Assembly (NCBI RefSeq): GCF_012932365.1
Contig: NZ_JAAIIH010000018.1
Coordinates: 1 to 44,179, forward strand
Direction of reading: 5' to 3'
Source: Bifidobacterium moraviense
GTDB lineage: Bacteria; Actinomycetota; Actinomycetes; Actinomycetales; Bifidobacteriaceae
DNA length: 44,179 nt
A program made the translations under genes and the position numbers. This document shows positions 18,514 to 26,531 of the stretch, one piece after another (the first letter of the stretch is position 1; each line of letters begins with the position of its first letter). The notes below the pieces were generated by a model, which was not told the DNA's origin, ran no database searches, and saw only the letters and a program-made list of their open reading frames with translations.

Positions 18514-19143
18514 TCAGTCGACGGTGCCGCGCACGGACTGTCCGGAGGCGAAGCGGTCGAGCGCGCCGGTGGCCGCGATGGCGCGGAACAGGAACCAGCT
18601 GAAGACGCCGGCGATGGCCACGCCGCCGATCACCTCGCAGGTCATGTGGATGATGCCGCGCGGGCTGAACAGCGAAACGGCCTGGTAGCGGAAGAACAGC
18701 AGGTAGAAGCCGTACTCCACGGCCACCAGCGCGCCGGCCAGCATGGTCATCGGCAGGTTGAAGAGACGGTAGCGCGTCACGACGAACGGCAGCTCGGCGA
18801 CGATGCCCTGCAGCGCGGCGGAGACGAACACGAAGCCGAACGAGAACTGGTTGCCGAGCAGCATCTGCACGGCCACGCCCACGACGTTCACGTAGATCGC
18901 GGCGCCCGGCTTGCGGATCACCGTCACGCCGAGCGTGCCGGAGAAGTACCAGATGGCATGGAACAGGCTGCTCAGACCGGGCAGGATGGCCGCCATCACG
19001 GCGAAGAGCGACTGGGAGACGAAGTTGAATCCCCATTGGACGACGCCGCAGCCCACGCCGAGCGCGGCCCCGACGGCGATGTCGGCCGTGGACCAGCGCA
19101 GCGAATGACGGACGGATGCGGACATGGTGGTACCTGCGGACAT
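18514..19143 (-). CDS. ykoE: ECF transporter S component, YkoE-like (thiamine/HMP)
   Basis: A 209-residue membrane protein with about five to six helices, matching the YkoE family of substrate-binding (S) components for thiamine precursors. Supporting phrases are WSTADIAVGAALGVGCGVV at the start, VIRKPGAAIYVNVVGV, SAALQGIVAELPFVVTRYR and MTMLAGALVAVEYGFY. The start at 19143 has GAGGAAA upstream; ATG 19125 is an alternative. It is alone here: no ykoD (ATPase) or ykoC (T component) gene follows, and I see no TPP riboswitch upstream. It may use shared EcfA/EcfT subunits encoded elsewhere. The substrate is inferred from the family. Confidence 0.82.
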   Translation of the reverse strand: MSAGTTMSASVRHSLRWSTADIAVGAALGVGCGVVQWGFNFVSQSLFAVMAAILPGLSSLFHAIWYFSGTLGVTVIRKPGAAIYVNVVGVAVQMLLGNQFSFGFVFVSAALQGIVAELPFVVTRYRLFNLPMTMLAGALVAVEYGFYLLFFRYQAVSLFSPRGIIHMTCEVIGGVAIAGVFSWFLFRAIAATGALDRFASGQSVRGTVD

Positions 19144-19279
19144 GAGATTTCCTCGTTTCCCCTATCTGAACCGCGCACTGTCTCTGCGGGCCGGGCGCGG
19201 ACGAGCGTGCCGTGCGGCCGGGCGGCCCCTGACCTGCGCGGCACGGGCGGGGACGCCGCGGCCCATCGTAGCAGCGTGT

Positions 19280-19298
19280 CGTGTCACTATGTGGCACG
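19280..19298. promoter_or_regulatory. Dyad between divergent ykoE-like and SDR genes
   Basis: CGTGTCAC-TAT-GTGGCACG, 8-bp arms with one mismatch. It is centred in the 262-bp divergent region, about 110-140 bp from each start, and is a candidate operator for one or both genes. Confidence 0.45.
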
Positions 19299-19405
19299 CG
19301 GCGCGGCCTCCGGAAGCATGAACGGATTCCGTGACCTTCGCGGCGTACGCTGGTGGCAGGTCGGGCGCGGAAGCCCGGCGTCGCAATGATCGTCGAAGGA
19401 GCATC

Positions 19406-20227
19406 ATGACCGGAAGACTCGCCAACAAGGTCGTCGTCGTCACCGCCGCCACCCGCGGCATCGGACTCGCCATCGTCACCGCGGCCGCCAGGGAGGGCGC
19501 CGTCACGTATCTGGGCGCGCGCAACATGGAACGCGCCGAGGCCCGCGCGGCCGAGATCAACGCCGACGAGACCGTCAGGGCCAACGGCGGCGTGGTCAGG
19601 ACCGTGTACAACGACGCCACGAAGGACGAGACGTACACCGAGATGATCGAGGCCGTGGCCGCCACGGAGGGGCGCATCGACGGACTGGTGAACAACTTCG
19701 GCACGTCCGACCCGCGCAAGGACCTCGACATCGAGCACACGTCGGTGGACACGTTCATCGACACCGTCGCCATCAACCTCAAGAGCGTGTTCATCACCTC
19801 GCAGGCGGCCATCCGCCACATGCCCCAGACCGGCGGCAGCATCGTGAACATCTCGTCGATCGGCGGCGAGGTGCCGGACATCTCGCAGATCGCCTACGGC
19901 ACGTCCAAGGCCGCGATCGAGCACCTCACCAAGGACATCGCCGTGCAGGTGGCGCGCAGGAACATCCGCTGCAACGCCGTGCTGCCGGGCATGACCGCCA
20001 CCGACGCCGTGCAGAACGCGCTCAACGACACGTTCCGCGACATGTTCCTCAAGAGCACGCCGATCCGCCGCATGGCCACGCCGGACGAGATCGCGCAGGC
20101 CGTGGTGTACTTCCTCACGGACGCCGCCGCGTTCACCACCGGGCAGTGCCTGGCCGTGGCCGGCGGATTCGGTCTGGCCACCCCGGTGTACGGCGACCTG
20201 CAGGCGCTCGCCACGGCGCGCGGCTAG
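19406..20227 (+). CDS. Short-chain dehydrogenase/reductase (SDR)
   Basis: A 273-residue NAD(P)-dependent oxidoreductase of the classical SDR family. The nucleotide-binding motif is TAATRGIGLA (about 13-22), the NNFGTSD segment replaces NNAG, the catalytic serine lies in NISSIGGE and the catalytic Tyr-x3-Lys in YGTSKAAIE. The C-terminal FLTDAAAFTTGQCLAVAGGF is the usual FabG-like ending. The start at 19406 has GAAGGAG at good spacing. The substrate cannot be told; similar proteins act on sugars, steroids or acyl chains. The cofactor and substrate assignment are open. Confidence 0.9.
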   Translation: MTGRLANKVVVVTAATRGIGLAIVTAAAREGAVTYLGARNMERAEARAAEINADETVRANGGVVRTVYNDATKDETYTEMIEAVAATEGRIDGLVNNFGTSDPRKDLDIEHTSVDTFIDTVAINLKSVFITSQAAIRHMPQTGGSIVNISSIGGEVPDISQIAYGTSKAAIEHLTKDIAVQVARRNIRCNAVLPGMTATDAVQNALNDTFRDMFLKSTPIRRMATPDEIAQAVVYFLTDAAAFTTGQCLAVAGGFGLATPVYGDLQALATARG

Positions 20228-20312
20228 TCGCGGCGCGCGGATAGGCACGTCGCTCGTCCGTCCTCGTCAATCCTGACTGCCTCCCCCTGTCGTCCTGGTT
20301 GTCTCCCCTCTT

Positions 20313-20385
20313 GTCATCCTGAGCGCAGCGAAGGATCCTTGAAATGCGTGTATGGTCAAGGATCCTTCGCTTCGCTCAGGATGAC
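20313..20385. repeat. 28-bp-arm hairpin repeat between convergent genes
   Basis: Left arm 20313-20340 and right arm 20358-20385 are inverted repeats with a single mismatch; each begins or ends with GTCATCCTGAGCG. It belongs to the family at 206-308. It lies between the ends of the SDR and cfa genes and could act as a two-way terminator. Confidence 0.9.
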
Positions 20386-20414
20386 GAGGGGAGACGACGG
20401 GGCAATAATCAGCC

Positions 20415-21719
20415 CTACGCCCTCCACCACGGGCGCAGCGGGTACCACTTGCCGTCCGGGTGCCCCACGCGGTCCGGCTTGACGGCCAGGAACTGGTGAA
20501 TCTGGATGCCGTCGATCTCGAAGTTGAGCGCGCAGGCGGCCATGTACAGGCCCCACACCTTGGCGCGTTCGAAGCCGACCTGCTTCACCGCGTCGTCCCA
20601 GTTGTCCGAGAGGTTCTCGCACCAGTGGTGCAGCGTCAGCGCGTAGTGCTGGCGCAGATTCTCCTGATGCACCACGTTGAAGCCGGCGTCGTGGATGCAC
20701 GACTCGATGAATCCGGGCGCGCCCAGATCGCCGTCGGGGAAGATGTAGCGGTCCAGGAACTCGTCCTGGCCGGGTTTGCCGTTCGGCTTGTCGTGCGCGA
20801 TGGTGATCTGGTGGTTGAGCAGGCGTCCCATCGGCTTGAGCAGACGGTACATCTCCTCGAAGTAGCTCTGGTAGTTCTTCACGCCCACGTGCTCCATCAT
20901 GCCGATCGAGCAGATGCCGTCGAAGTCGTGCTCGGGCACCTCACGGTAGTCCTGCACGCGCACCTCGGCGAGGTCCTGCAGGCCCTCGCGCGCGATCCAC
21001 TCGTTGGCCCACGCGGCCTGTTCCTTGGACAGCGTCACGCCGAGCGCCTTGATGCCCCGCCGCGCGGCCGTGATCACCATGGATCCCCAGCCGCAGCCGA
21101 TGTCGAGCAGGCGCTCGCCGGGCCTGAGGCCCAGCTTGTCGAGGATGAGCCGCAGCTTGTTGGCCTGCGCGTCCTCGAGGCTCATGTGCTCGTCCTCGAA
21201 CACCGCGCAGGTGTACGTCATGGACGGGCCGAGGAAGTCCGCGTAGAACTCGTTGGACATGTCGTAGTGGAAGCTCACGGTCTTGGAGTCGGCGCGTTCG
21301 GTGTGCGGCAGCAGCCCCTCCTTGATGCGCGCGAACTTGCTGGGCCCCTCGGTCTGCGGCACCGGGGGCCTGCGCACGCCGTGGCTGAGCACGGCGGCGG
21401 CGAGGCGCGCGGCGTCCACGGGCGAGGGCCTGCGCGCGTAGCTGGCGAGCGAGAACAGCGCGCGCAGCACCGGGTACGGGTTGGCGTAGTCGATGCCCTC
21501 CACGTCCAGGTCGCCGAGCACGTAGGCGCGCACGGCGCCGATCTCGTTGGGATGCGCCAGCAGCTGGTAGATGCAGTTCGGACTGGTGACCTTGAGATGC
21601 AGGGAGGCGTCCGCCGGACCGAAGTGCGATCCGTCGAACGCGTCCATCCTGATCGGCGTCGCCGGGTCGAGGAAGAACCCGAGCATCTCGGCGACGGTCA
21701 TCGATTTGCCATTGGCCAT
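20415..21719 (-). CDS. cfa: Cyclopropane-fatty-acyl-phospholipid synthase
   Basis: Transfers a methylene from SAM to the double bond of membrane phospholipid acyl chains, a response to acid and stationary-phase stress. About 434 residues. The SAM site is RLLDIGCGWGSMVITAARRG, preceded by SFHYDMSNEFYADFLG and MTYTCAVFEDEHMSLEDAQ, which are strong CFA-synthase motifs. The catalytic-region GMMEHVGVKNY and FLDRYIFPDGDLG are also present. The start is ambiguous: the ATG at 21719 or a GTG at 21728, with AAGGGAG upstream placed awkwardly for both. Monocistronic; convergent with the SDR gene. Confidence 0.94.
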   Translation of the reverse strand: MANGKSMTVAEMLGFFLDPATPIRMDAFDGSHFGPADASLHLKVTSPNCIYQLLAHPNEIGAVRAYVLGDLDVEGIDYANPYPVLRALFSLASYARRPSPVDAARLAAAVLSHGVRRPPVPQTEGPSKFARIKEGLLPHTERADSKTVSFHYDMSNEFYADFLGPSMTYTCAVFEDEHMSLEDAQANKLRLILDKLGLRPGERLLDIGCGWGSMVITAARRGIKALGVTLSKEQAAWANEWIAREGLQDLAEVRVQDYREVPEHDFDGICSIGMMEHVGVKNYQSYFEEMYRLLKPMGRLLNHQITIAHDKPNGKPGQDEFLDRYIFPDGDLGAPGFIESCIHDAGFNVVHQENLRQHYALTLHHWCENLSDNWDDAVKQVGFERAKVWGLYMAACALNFEIDGIQIHQFLAVKPDRVGHPDGKWYPLRPWWRA

Positions 21720-21869
21720 GGTGAACACCCACTCCCTTGCGACGACGCCCCGTGCAGTCGTCCGCTCCGAGTCGAGTGTAGTCCCGCCCGCGTTACGGTT
21801 GCGGCGACACTCTCGCCCCGTGGTGACGGGTTTCGCGCGCAGCGTAGGCGATGCGACGACCGACTCCGC

Positions 21870-22697
21870 TCAGCGACGCCCGGTCCCGTCCGCCGACGAC
21901 CGGCGGCGCCGCCTTCTGCGGGGTTTCGGGCCACGATCCGCACCCGGTCCGGTCCCCGGCAGCGGATCGTCCCCGTACGGCGTGGCGACCGACACCGGAC
22001 GCAGCGCGCTCGGCGCCGCCGCCCCGCCGATCCTCGTGCCGTCCCGGCGCATCATCCCCGGATGCGGGGCGAACAGTGCGCCCACCAGTTCGGGGAATCC
22101 GGGGTCCCATTCGCGGATGATCTCGCTGAGGAAGCGGTGGCCGTCCTCGTCGCTGGGCTCGCGCATGAACACGCTCGGATTGCCGCACATGCGCCACGTG
22201 CCGCGCGGCCGGGCGATGCGCACCAGCATGCTGCCGCCCCGCGCGCCGTCGCATCGGGCCGCGAAGTCACCCGCGTACACCTCGTAGTCGCGTCCGTCCG
22301 CCATGTTCTCCACCGTCATGCAATGGCTGCTGGCGCTGGCGTCGCGAATCCAGAACCATGCGGCGAAGTTCGTGGCGGAGAACTCGCGGAAGTCCTCGTA
22401 TTCGCGGTCGCACACGCCGTCGTCCCGTTCGAACAACGCCCTGGCGATGATGTCGAACGGGGTGGTGCCCGATTCGTCCACCGGCCGGTCGTACGCGAAC
22501 CACTCCTCGAACAGGCAGCGCATGGTGGCGCGCAGCCCCACGTCCGCGATCTGGCGGAAGTCGATGTCCGAGGCGCGGATGAACTCCCGCCGCGCACGCT
22601 TGTACTCGTCCTTGTCCGCCACCTTGAACAGCCTCGCCACGTCCCCCGAATACAGCGTGGCCGGGCTCTGGTCGTCGCTCATGCATTCCACGGTCAT
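21870..22697 (-). CDS. Hypothetical protein
   Basis: A 275-residue soluble protein I do not recognise. The first 230 residues look folded and rich in aromatic and charged residues, with phrases such as IDFRQIADVGLRATMRCLFEEWF, GTTPFDIIARAL and WRMCGNPSVFMREPSDEDGHRF. The last 45 residues are proline-, glycine- and arginine-rich, ending in a run of arginines, and are probably disordered. There is no signal peptide or membrane helix. AAGGAG lies 6 bases before the ATG at 22697 (another ATG is directly in front). It stands alone between cfa and an HD-domain gene. Confidence 0.75.
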   Translation of the reverse strand: MTVECMSDDQSPATLYSGDVARLFKVADKDEYKRARREFIRASDIDFRQIADVGLRATMRCLFEEWFAYDRPVDESGTTPFDIIARALFERDDGVCDREYEDFREFSATNFAAWFWIRDASASSHCMTVENMADGRDYEVYAGDFAARCDGARGGSMLVRIARPRGTWRMCGNPSVFMREPSDEDGHRFLSEIIREWDPGFPELVGALFAPHPGMMRRDGTRIGGAAAPSALRPVSVATPYGDDPLPGTGPGADRGPKPRRRRRRRSSADGTGRR

Positions 22698-22987
22698 CAT
22701 CGACTCCTTCCGTCGGCGCCGGAACGGTCGTCGTCCCCGCGTGAACCCACCGTAGGGTCCGCGGCGCCCCGGCCGCAACGCGTCGCCGCGGAATCGTGGA
22801 TAAGTGGACAAGTCGCGTCGCGACGCGTCCGTCGTGGACGACGCCGTGCATAACCCGCGGATGCGCGCGGTCCGCGACGGCGCTATGCTGGTGCCGGTCG
22901 GAGATCGACGCTACGAGATGTCGAAGCAGTACGAGGTCGCGCGGGCATGCGTTCCCGGGGCGCGACGCCATTGACGAGGAGCCATAC

Positions 22988-23647
22988 GTGAGCCATTCCA
23001 CCGCCGCGCGCACCGAGGTCGCATCGGCCGGCGACGCCTTCCTGACCGTGCTCGAATACGGGCGGGACATCATGCTCTCCGACGGCATGCAGTCCGAGAA
23101 GCGCTACTTCCAGCACGGCAACACCACCACGTTCGAGCATTCCGTAGGCGTGGCCGAGCGCGCCGTGCGTCTGGTCAACCTGTTCGGACTCGAGCGCCGC
23201 GTGGACATGCGCTCGCTCGTCACGGCCACACTGCTGCACGACTACTTCCTCTACGACTGGCACGACGACGAGGAGTGGCATCGTCTGCACGGCTTCACGC
23301 ACGGGCGCATCGCCTGCCTCAACGCGATGCGCGACTTCGGCCCGGACGTGGTGAACGACGTGGTGGCCGACAGCCTCACCAACCACATGTATCCGCTCAC
23401 CAACGTGCCGCCGAAGTACCTCGAAGGCTGGCTCGTCTCCATCAGCGACAAGATGTGCGCCACCTCCGAGGCGGTGAGCCTGGACCGGTTCCGCTACGAC
23501 CGCACGATCGACGACGCCGACGCGCTCCCCCACGTGCCGTCGCTGGGCGAGCTGGCTTCGGTGGCCCTCGCGCTCAACAGCACCGACGGACTGGGACGCA
23601 TCCGTTCGCGCGCCTACCGCACGCTGCTCGCCATGCGCGGGCGCTGA
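22988..23647 (+). CDS. HD-domain protein (putative phosphohydrolase)
   Basis: A 219-residue protein of the HD superfamily of metal-dependent phosphohydrolases. The first His is in FEHSVGVAERAVRL, the His-Asp pair in ATLLHDYFLYDWHD, and later residues such as HGFTHGRIACLNA and SISDKMCATSEA match the standard helical HD layout (the final Asp in SDK). The start is a GTG at 22988 with GAGGAG 7 bases upstream; no ATG fits. Substrate unknown; nearest known proteins act on nucleotides. A perfect 13-bp hairpin (23668-23697) follows 20 bp after the stop. Confidence 0.85.
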   Translation: MSHSTAARTEVASAGDAFLTVLEYGRDIMLSDGMQSEKRYFQHGNTTTFEHSVGVAERAVRLVNLFGLERRVDMRSLVTATLLHDYFLYDWHDDEEWHRLHGFTHGRIACLNAMRDFGPDVVNDVVADSLTNHMYPLTNVPPKYLEGWLVSISDKMCATSEAVSLDRFRYDRTIDDADALPHVPSLGELASVALALNSTDGLGRIRSRAYRTLLAMRGR

Positions 23648-23667
23648 GCCGCGGCCGACACGTTTTC

Positions 23668-23697
23668 CGTGACGCGTGACGTGCGTCACGCGTCACG
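23668..23697. terminator. Perfect 13-bp hairpin after the HD gene
   Basis: CGTGACGCGTGAC and GTCACGCGTCACG are perfect inverted repeats around a GTGC loop. No U-run follows, so termination is not certain. The GTGAC/GTCAC wording is that of the nearby repeat family. Confidence 0.6.
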
Positions 23698-23777
23698 CGG
23701 CCCGCGCACCACATGAGATACGTCACATGGACCGCGCGTCACACGTCGCATAACGGCTGGCCCCAGCACCCCTCCCC

Positions 23778-23919
23778 GTCACCGGGAGCGCCACCAGCGT
23801 CACGCGGAGCGGCCGCGCTCCCAGTGACGCAGCCCGAAAACGTTGGAATGACGCCGTTTTGAGCACCACCGTCACAGGGAGCGGACGCTCCGCGTGACAC
23901 AGAGAGCGCTCCACGTGAC
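23778..23919. repeat. Dyad-symmetric repeat family, copy R1
   Basis: A 142-bp near-palindrome of six 13-bp sites. Forward sites (GTCACNNGGAGCG) start at 23778, 23799 and 23871; reverse sites (CGCTCCNNGTGAC) at 23816, 23886 and 23907. The central core has AAAACG and CGTTTT arms around TTGGAATGACGC. R1 and R2 form a direct duplication with a 220-bp period. Confidence 0.93.
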
Positions 23920-23997
23920 ACAGACCGGACACGTCACGTTCCGAACCTGAAAAACGTCACGCGGACCGCGCGTCACTGGGACGGCGCGTCACCGGGA

Positions 23998-24139
23998 GCG
24001 CCACCAGCGTCACGCGGAGCGGATGCGCTCCCAGTGACGCAGCCCGAAAACGCTGGAATAACGCCATTTTGAGCACCACCGTCACAGGGAGAGGACGCTC
24101 CGCGTGACACAAAGAGCGCTCCACGTGACACAGACCGGA
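23998..24139. repeat. Dyad-symmetric repeat family, copy R2
   Basis: Same layout as R1, 220 bp further on, with a few substitutions in the core (CGCTGGAATAACGCC). The 50 bp that follow are also shared with R1. Confidence 0.93.
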
Positions 24140-24201
24140 CATGTCACGTTCCGAACCTGAAAAACGTCACGCGGACCGTGCGTCACGCGGACCGCGCGTC
24201 C

Positions 24202-24235
24202 GAAAAACCGCGGAATCATGCCGATTTCAAGCACC
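24202..24235. repeat. Diverged core of the same repeat family
   Basis: The core is still recognisable (GGAAT-A-GCCG-TTT-AGCACC) but its flanks have decayed, replaced by CCGCGG arms. It is followed by several irregularly spaced CACGTGA words up to about 24350. Confidence 0.55.
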
Positions 24236-24387
24236 GCGGCCCACGTGATGCACGGCCCACGTGACGTCGTACCGCCATCGCACGGCCCACGTGACGGTAG
24301 GCGCGACCCGCGTGACGATACAACACGTGACGATACAACCCACGTGACATACGACTCACATAATGGGCTGGCGCAGCATCCCTCCCC

Positions 24388-24571
24388 GTCACCGGGAGCG
24401 CCACCAGCGTCACTCGGAGCGGATGCGCTCCCAGTGACGCAGCCCAAAAACGTTGGAATGACGCCGTTTTGAGTACCACCGTCACAGGGAGCGGACGCTC
24501 CGCGTGACGCAGAGAGCGCTCCGCGTGACGCGACCGACGCTCCGCGTGACGCGGCTGGCGCTCCGCGTGAC
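24388..24571. repeat. Dyad-symmetric repeat family, copy R3
   Basis: Same order and spacing as R1, but with four right-hand reverse sites at 24496, 24517, 24538 and 24559, each 21 bp apart. It ends 2 bp from the stop codon of the ABC permease gene. Confidence 0.93.
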
Positions 24572-24573
24572 GG

Positions 24574-25767
24574 TTATCGGCCCTTGAACAGGCGGAACAG
24601 CTGCGATTCGCGGATGACGGCGGCGGCAAGCACCGCGCCGCACCACGCGCCGGCGAACAGCATGAGCGGCGAGCGCACGGCGCCGAGCAGCACGAGTTCC
24701 GGACTCGACGGCGACAGGCGCACCGCCAGCGCGCCCAGCAGGCATACGGCGATCAGCGTGCCCAGCCCGTCCCAGACGAGCGTCTCCAGTCCCACGCCCA
24801 GCAGCTGCGCGCCCTTGCGCTGTCCGGAATGCAGAGCGCCCGCGTATTCCAGACGCCGCCGCCACACCGCCGCCACGCCGATGAGCAGCCCCAGGCATCC
24901 GGCGACGACCGGCAGACGGCGCGTAATGCGCGCGCGGTAGAGGGACGCGGCATCGTAGCGTCGGTCGAAGCTTTTGTTGAGCTGCGACGTGCCGTATGAC
25001 GCACCGCCCATGCCGCCGCCCGATGCCTCGCCCGCAGCAGAGCCGGATGTACTCAGGTCGACCGTGGCGTACAGCACCGACTCCAACTTCCCGTTGGCGG
25101 GCCACTGCCGCGCCCAGCATTCCTGGAAGGGCGCCGAGTCCACGGACACGGGCACCACGAGCGCATAGAGGAACCGGGTGTCGCGCCCGTCGTTGGGCCA
25201 GTCGAACACGCCGGCCACGCGCGTGGTCCCCGCGGAGGTCTCGAGCCTGCTGCCGACCGACAAGCCAAAGTCGCGCGCCGCGTCGGACGACATCCACACG
25301 CCCGTGGGGTCGACCACGGCACCAAACGCGCCAGACGAGTCAGACGCACCCGTCGCGCCCGACGCACCGCCCGCGCCAACTGCGCCGCCTCCCCCGACGC
25401 TGCCGGCAAGGATCCGCAGCAGCCCCGGCGTCACCTCGTAGGTGGCCAAATCGCGCCGCGGGGTGGCTAAGATCACCGCCGACTCTCCCGGACGCATCGC
25501 CCCTGAAGCGTCCGGTCCGCCGTCCGTTCCCGCGAGAGCCTCGCAGGTCGCCCCGTCGATGACGTTCGCGGTGGCCACCATGGAGGTCACGTTCGCGCCG
25601 GCGGCGATGCGTGCCGCGGCGTCGCGTTCCTGCCCGATCACCGTCATCGCCTCGTAGCCGCCCAGCAGCGCGCCCGCCAGCGCCACGATCAGGCACCACA
25701 GCACCGCGCGCGTGGTGCCGCGCGCCACGTTGCGCATCGCTTCGGAGACGATTGCGGAGATCCTCAT
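24574..25767 (-). CDS. ABC transporter permease (MacB/FtsX-like)
   Basis: A 397-residue permease. One membrane helix near the N-terminus (about 20-42, AVLWCLIVALAGALLGGYEA), an extracytoplasmic domain of about 220 residues, then three C-terminal helices (about 285-303, 325-347, 361-385). This is the MacB/FtsX layout. The exported domain contains a Gly/Ala/Ser-rich stretch (about 115-145). The ATG overlaps the ATPase stop by ATGA, and GGGAGG precedes it. It forms an operon with the membrane-fusion and ATPase genes. The substrate is unknown; drug, peptide or lipid export are typical. Its stop lies 2 bp from repeat copy R3. Confidence 0.87.
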   Translation of the reverse strand: MRISAIVSEAMRNVARGTTRAVLWCLIVALAGALLGGYEAMTVIGQERDAAARIAAGANVTSMVATANVIDGATCEALAGTDGGPDASGAMRPGESAVILATPRRDLATYEVTPGLLRILAGSVGGGGAVGAGGASGATGASDSSGAFGAVVDPTGVWMSSDAARDFGLSVGSRLETSAGTTRVAGVFDWPNDGRDTRFLYALVVPVSVDSAPFQECWARQWPANGKLESVLYATVDLSTSGSAAGEASGGGMGGASYGTSQLNKSFDRRYDAASLYRARITRRLPVVAGCLGLLIGVAAVWRRRLEYAGALHSGQRKGAQLLGVGLETLVWDGLGTLIAVCLLGALAVRLSPSSPELVLLGAVRSPLMLFAGAWCGAVLAAAVIRESQLFRLFKGR

Positions 25768-26531
25768 GGCGTCGCCTCCCGCACTGCCACGGGCGCCGAC
25801 GCCGCGGACTCCGACGGCGCATTGTCTCCCGATTCGCCGGCACCCGGCGCATAGTGCGCCAGATCGATGACGCGCGAGCATGCGTCGCGCGTATCCGCGT
25901 CATGTGTGGCCACGACCACGATCATGCCCTGTCCGGCAAGCGAGCCGAGCACCCGATTCACGCCGTGCGCGGTACGCGTGTCCAGCTGGGCGGTCGGCTC
26001 GTCCACCAGCAGCATGTCCGGCCGGGAGCACACCGCGCGCGCCAGCATGAGCCGCTGCGCTTCGCCGCCGGAGAGCGCCGCGAACGGACGGTCCGCCGCA
26101 TAGCGCAGATCGAACAGGTCCATCGCCTCGAGCGCCTTCGGCTCGGCCTCGCGCCGACGCATGCCCTTCGCCAGCAGCGGGAAGACCACGTGGTCCAGCG
26201 CCGAGCGTTCCGGCACGCCGTAGGGGTTCTGGAACACCCAGCCCACCCGTTCCACGCCTTCGCGCACCACACGCCCGGCGGCCGGTTTCTCCCAGCCGGC
26301 GAGGATCGAGAGCAGCGTCGACTTGCCGCAGCCGGAAGGCCCGCACACCGCCACGGTCTCGCCCGGAACCAAGGTGAAATCCAGCCCTTCGAACAGCGTG
26401 TCGGTGCCCGGGAACCGATGCGCCAGCCCTTCGCCTCTCACGACCATGTCGGTGCCTCTCACGACCATGTCGGTGCCTCTCACGGCCATGTCGGCGTCCC
26501 TCGCGACCTTGTCGCCGTCCTTCACGAACAT
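25764..26531 (-). CDS. ABC transporter ATP-binding protein (MacB-like)
   Basis: A 255-residue ATPase for the permease above. Motifs: Walker A CGPSGCGKSTLLS, Q-loop VFQNPYG, signature LSGGEAQRLMLARA, Walker B MLLVDEPTAQLD, H-loop VVVATHDAD. The N-terminal 35 residues precede the ATPase fold and consist of a 7-residue repeat (MVVRGTD). The matching DNA (about 26430-26515) is a 21-bp tandem repeat in which each full unit contains GAGAGG and an in-frame ATG, so several starts are possible. I used the farthest, at 26531, which overlaps the upstream gene by 10 bp. Shorter starts would still give a complete ATPase. Confidence 0.9.
   Translation of the reverse strand: MFVKDGDKVARDADMAVRGTDMVVRGTDMVVRGEGLAHRFPGTDTLFEGLDFTLVPGETVAVCGPSGCGKSTLLSILAGWEKPAAGRVVREGVERVGWVFQNPYGVPERSALDHVVFPLLAKGMRRREAEPKALEAMDLFDLRYAADRPFAALSGGEAQRLMLARAVCSRPDMLLVDEPTAQLDTRTAHGVNRVLGSLAGQGMIVVVATHDADTRDACSRVIDLAHYAPGAGESGDNAPSESAASAPVAVREATP
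26428..26512 (-). repeat. 21-bp tandem repeat carrying start codons and Shine-Dalgarno motifs
   Basis: Near-identical 21-bp units encode MVVRGTD; outer units are diverged. On the minus strand each of the central units contains GTGAGAGG, then ATG 7-8 bases later, all in frame with the ABC ATPase gene. Confidence 0.85.

Noticed and set aside
19144..19405. TPP riboswitch upstream of the ykoE-like gene
   Set aside because: The conserved thi-box sequence elements are not visible on either strand.
20460..22853. A 797-codon plus-strand open frame antisense to cfa and the following gene
   Set aside because: Shadow of two real minus-strand genes; no ribosome-binding site or motif.
23723..24142. Small minus-strand frames with the wording CHVERSLCHAERPLPV
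   Set aside because: They are in-frame translations of the 21-bp repeat units (7 residues per unit), not proteins.
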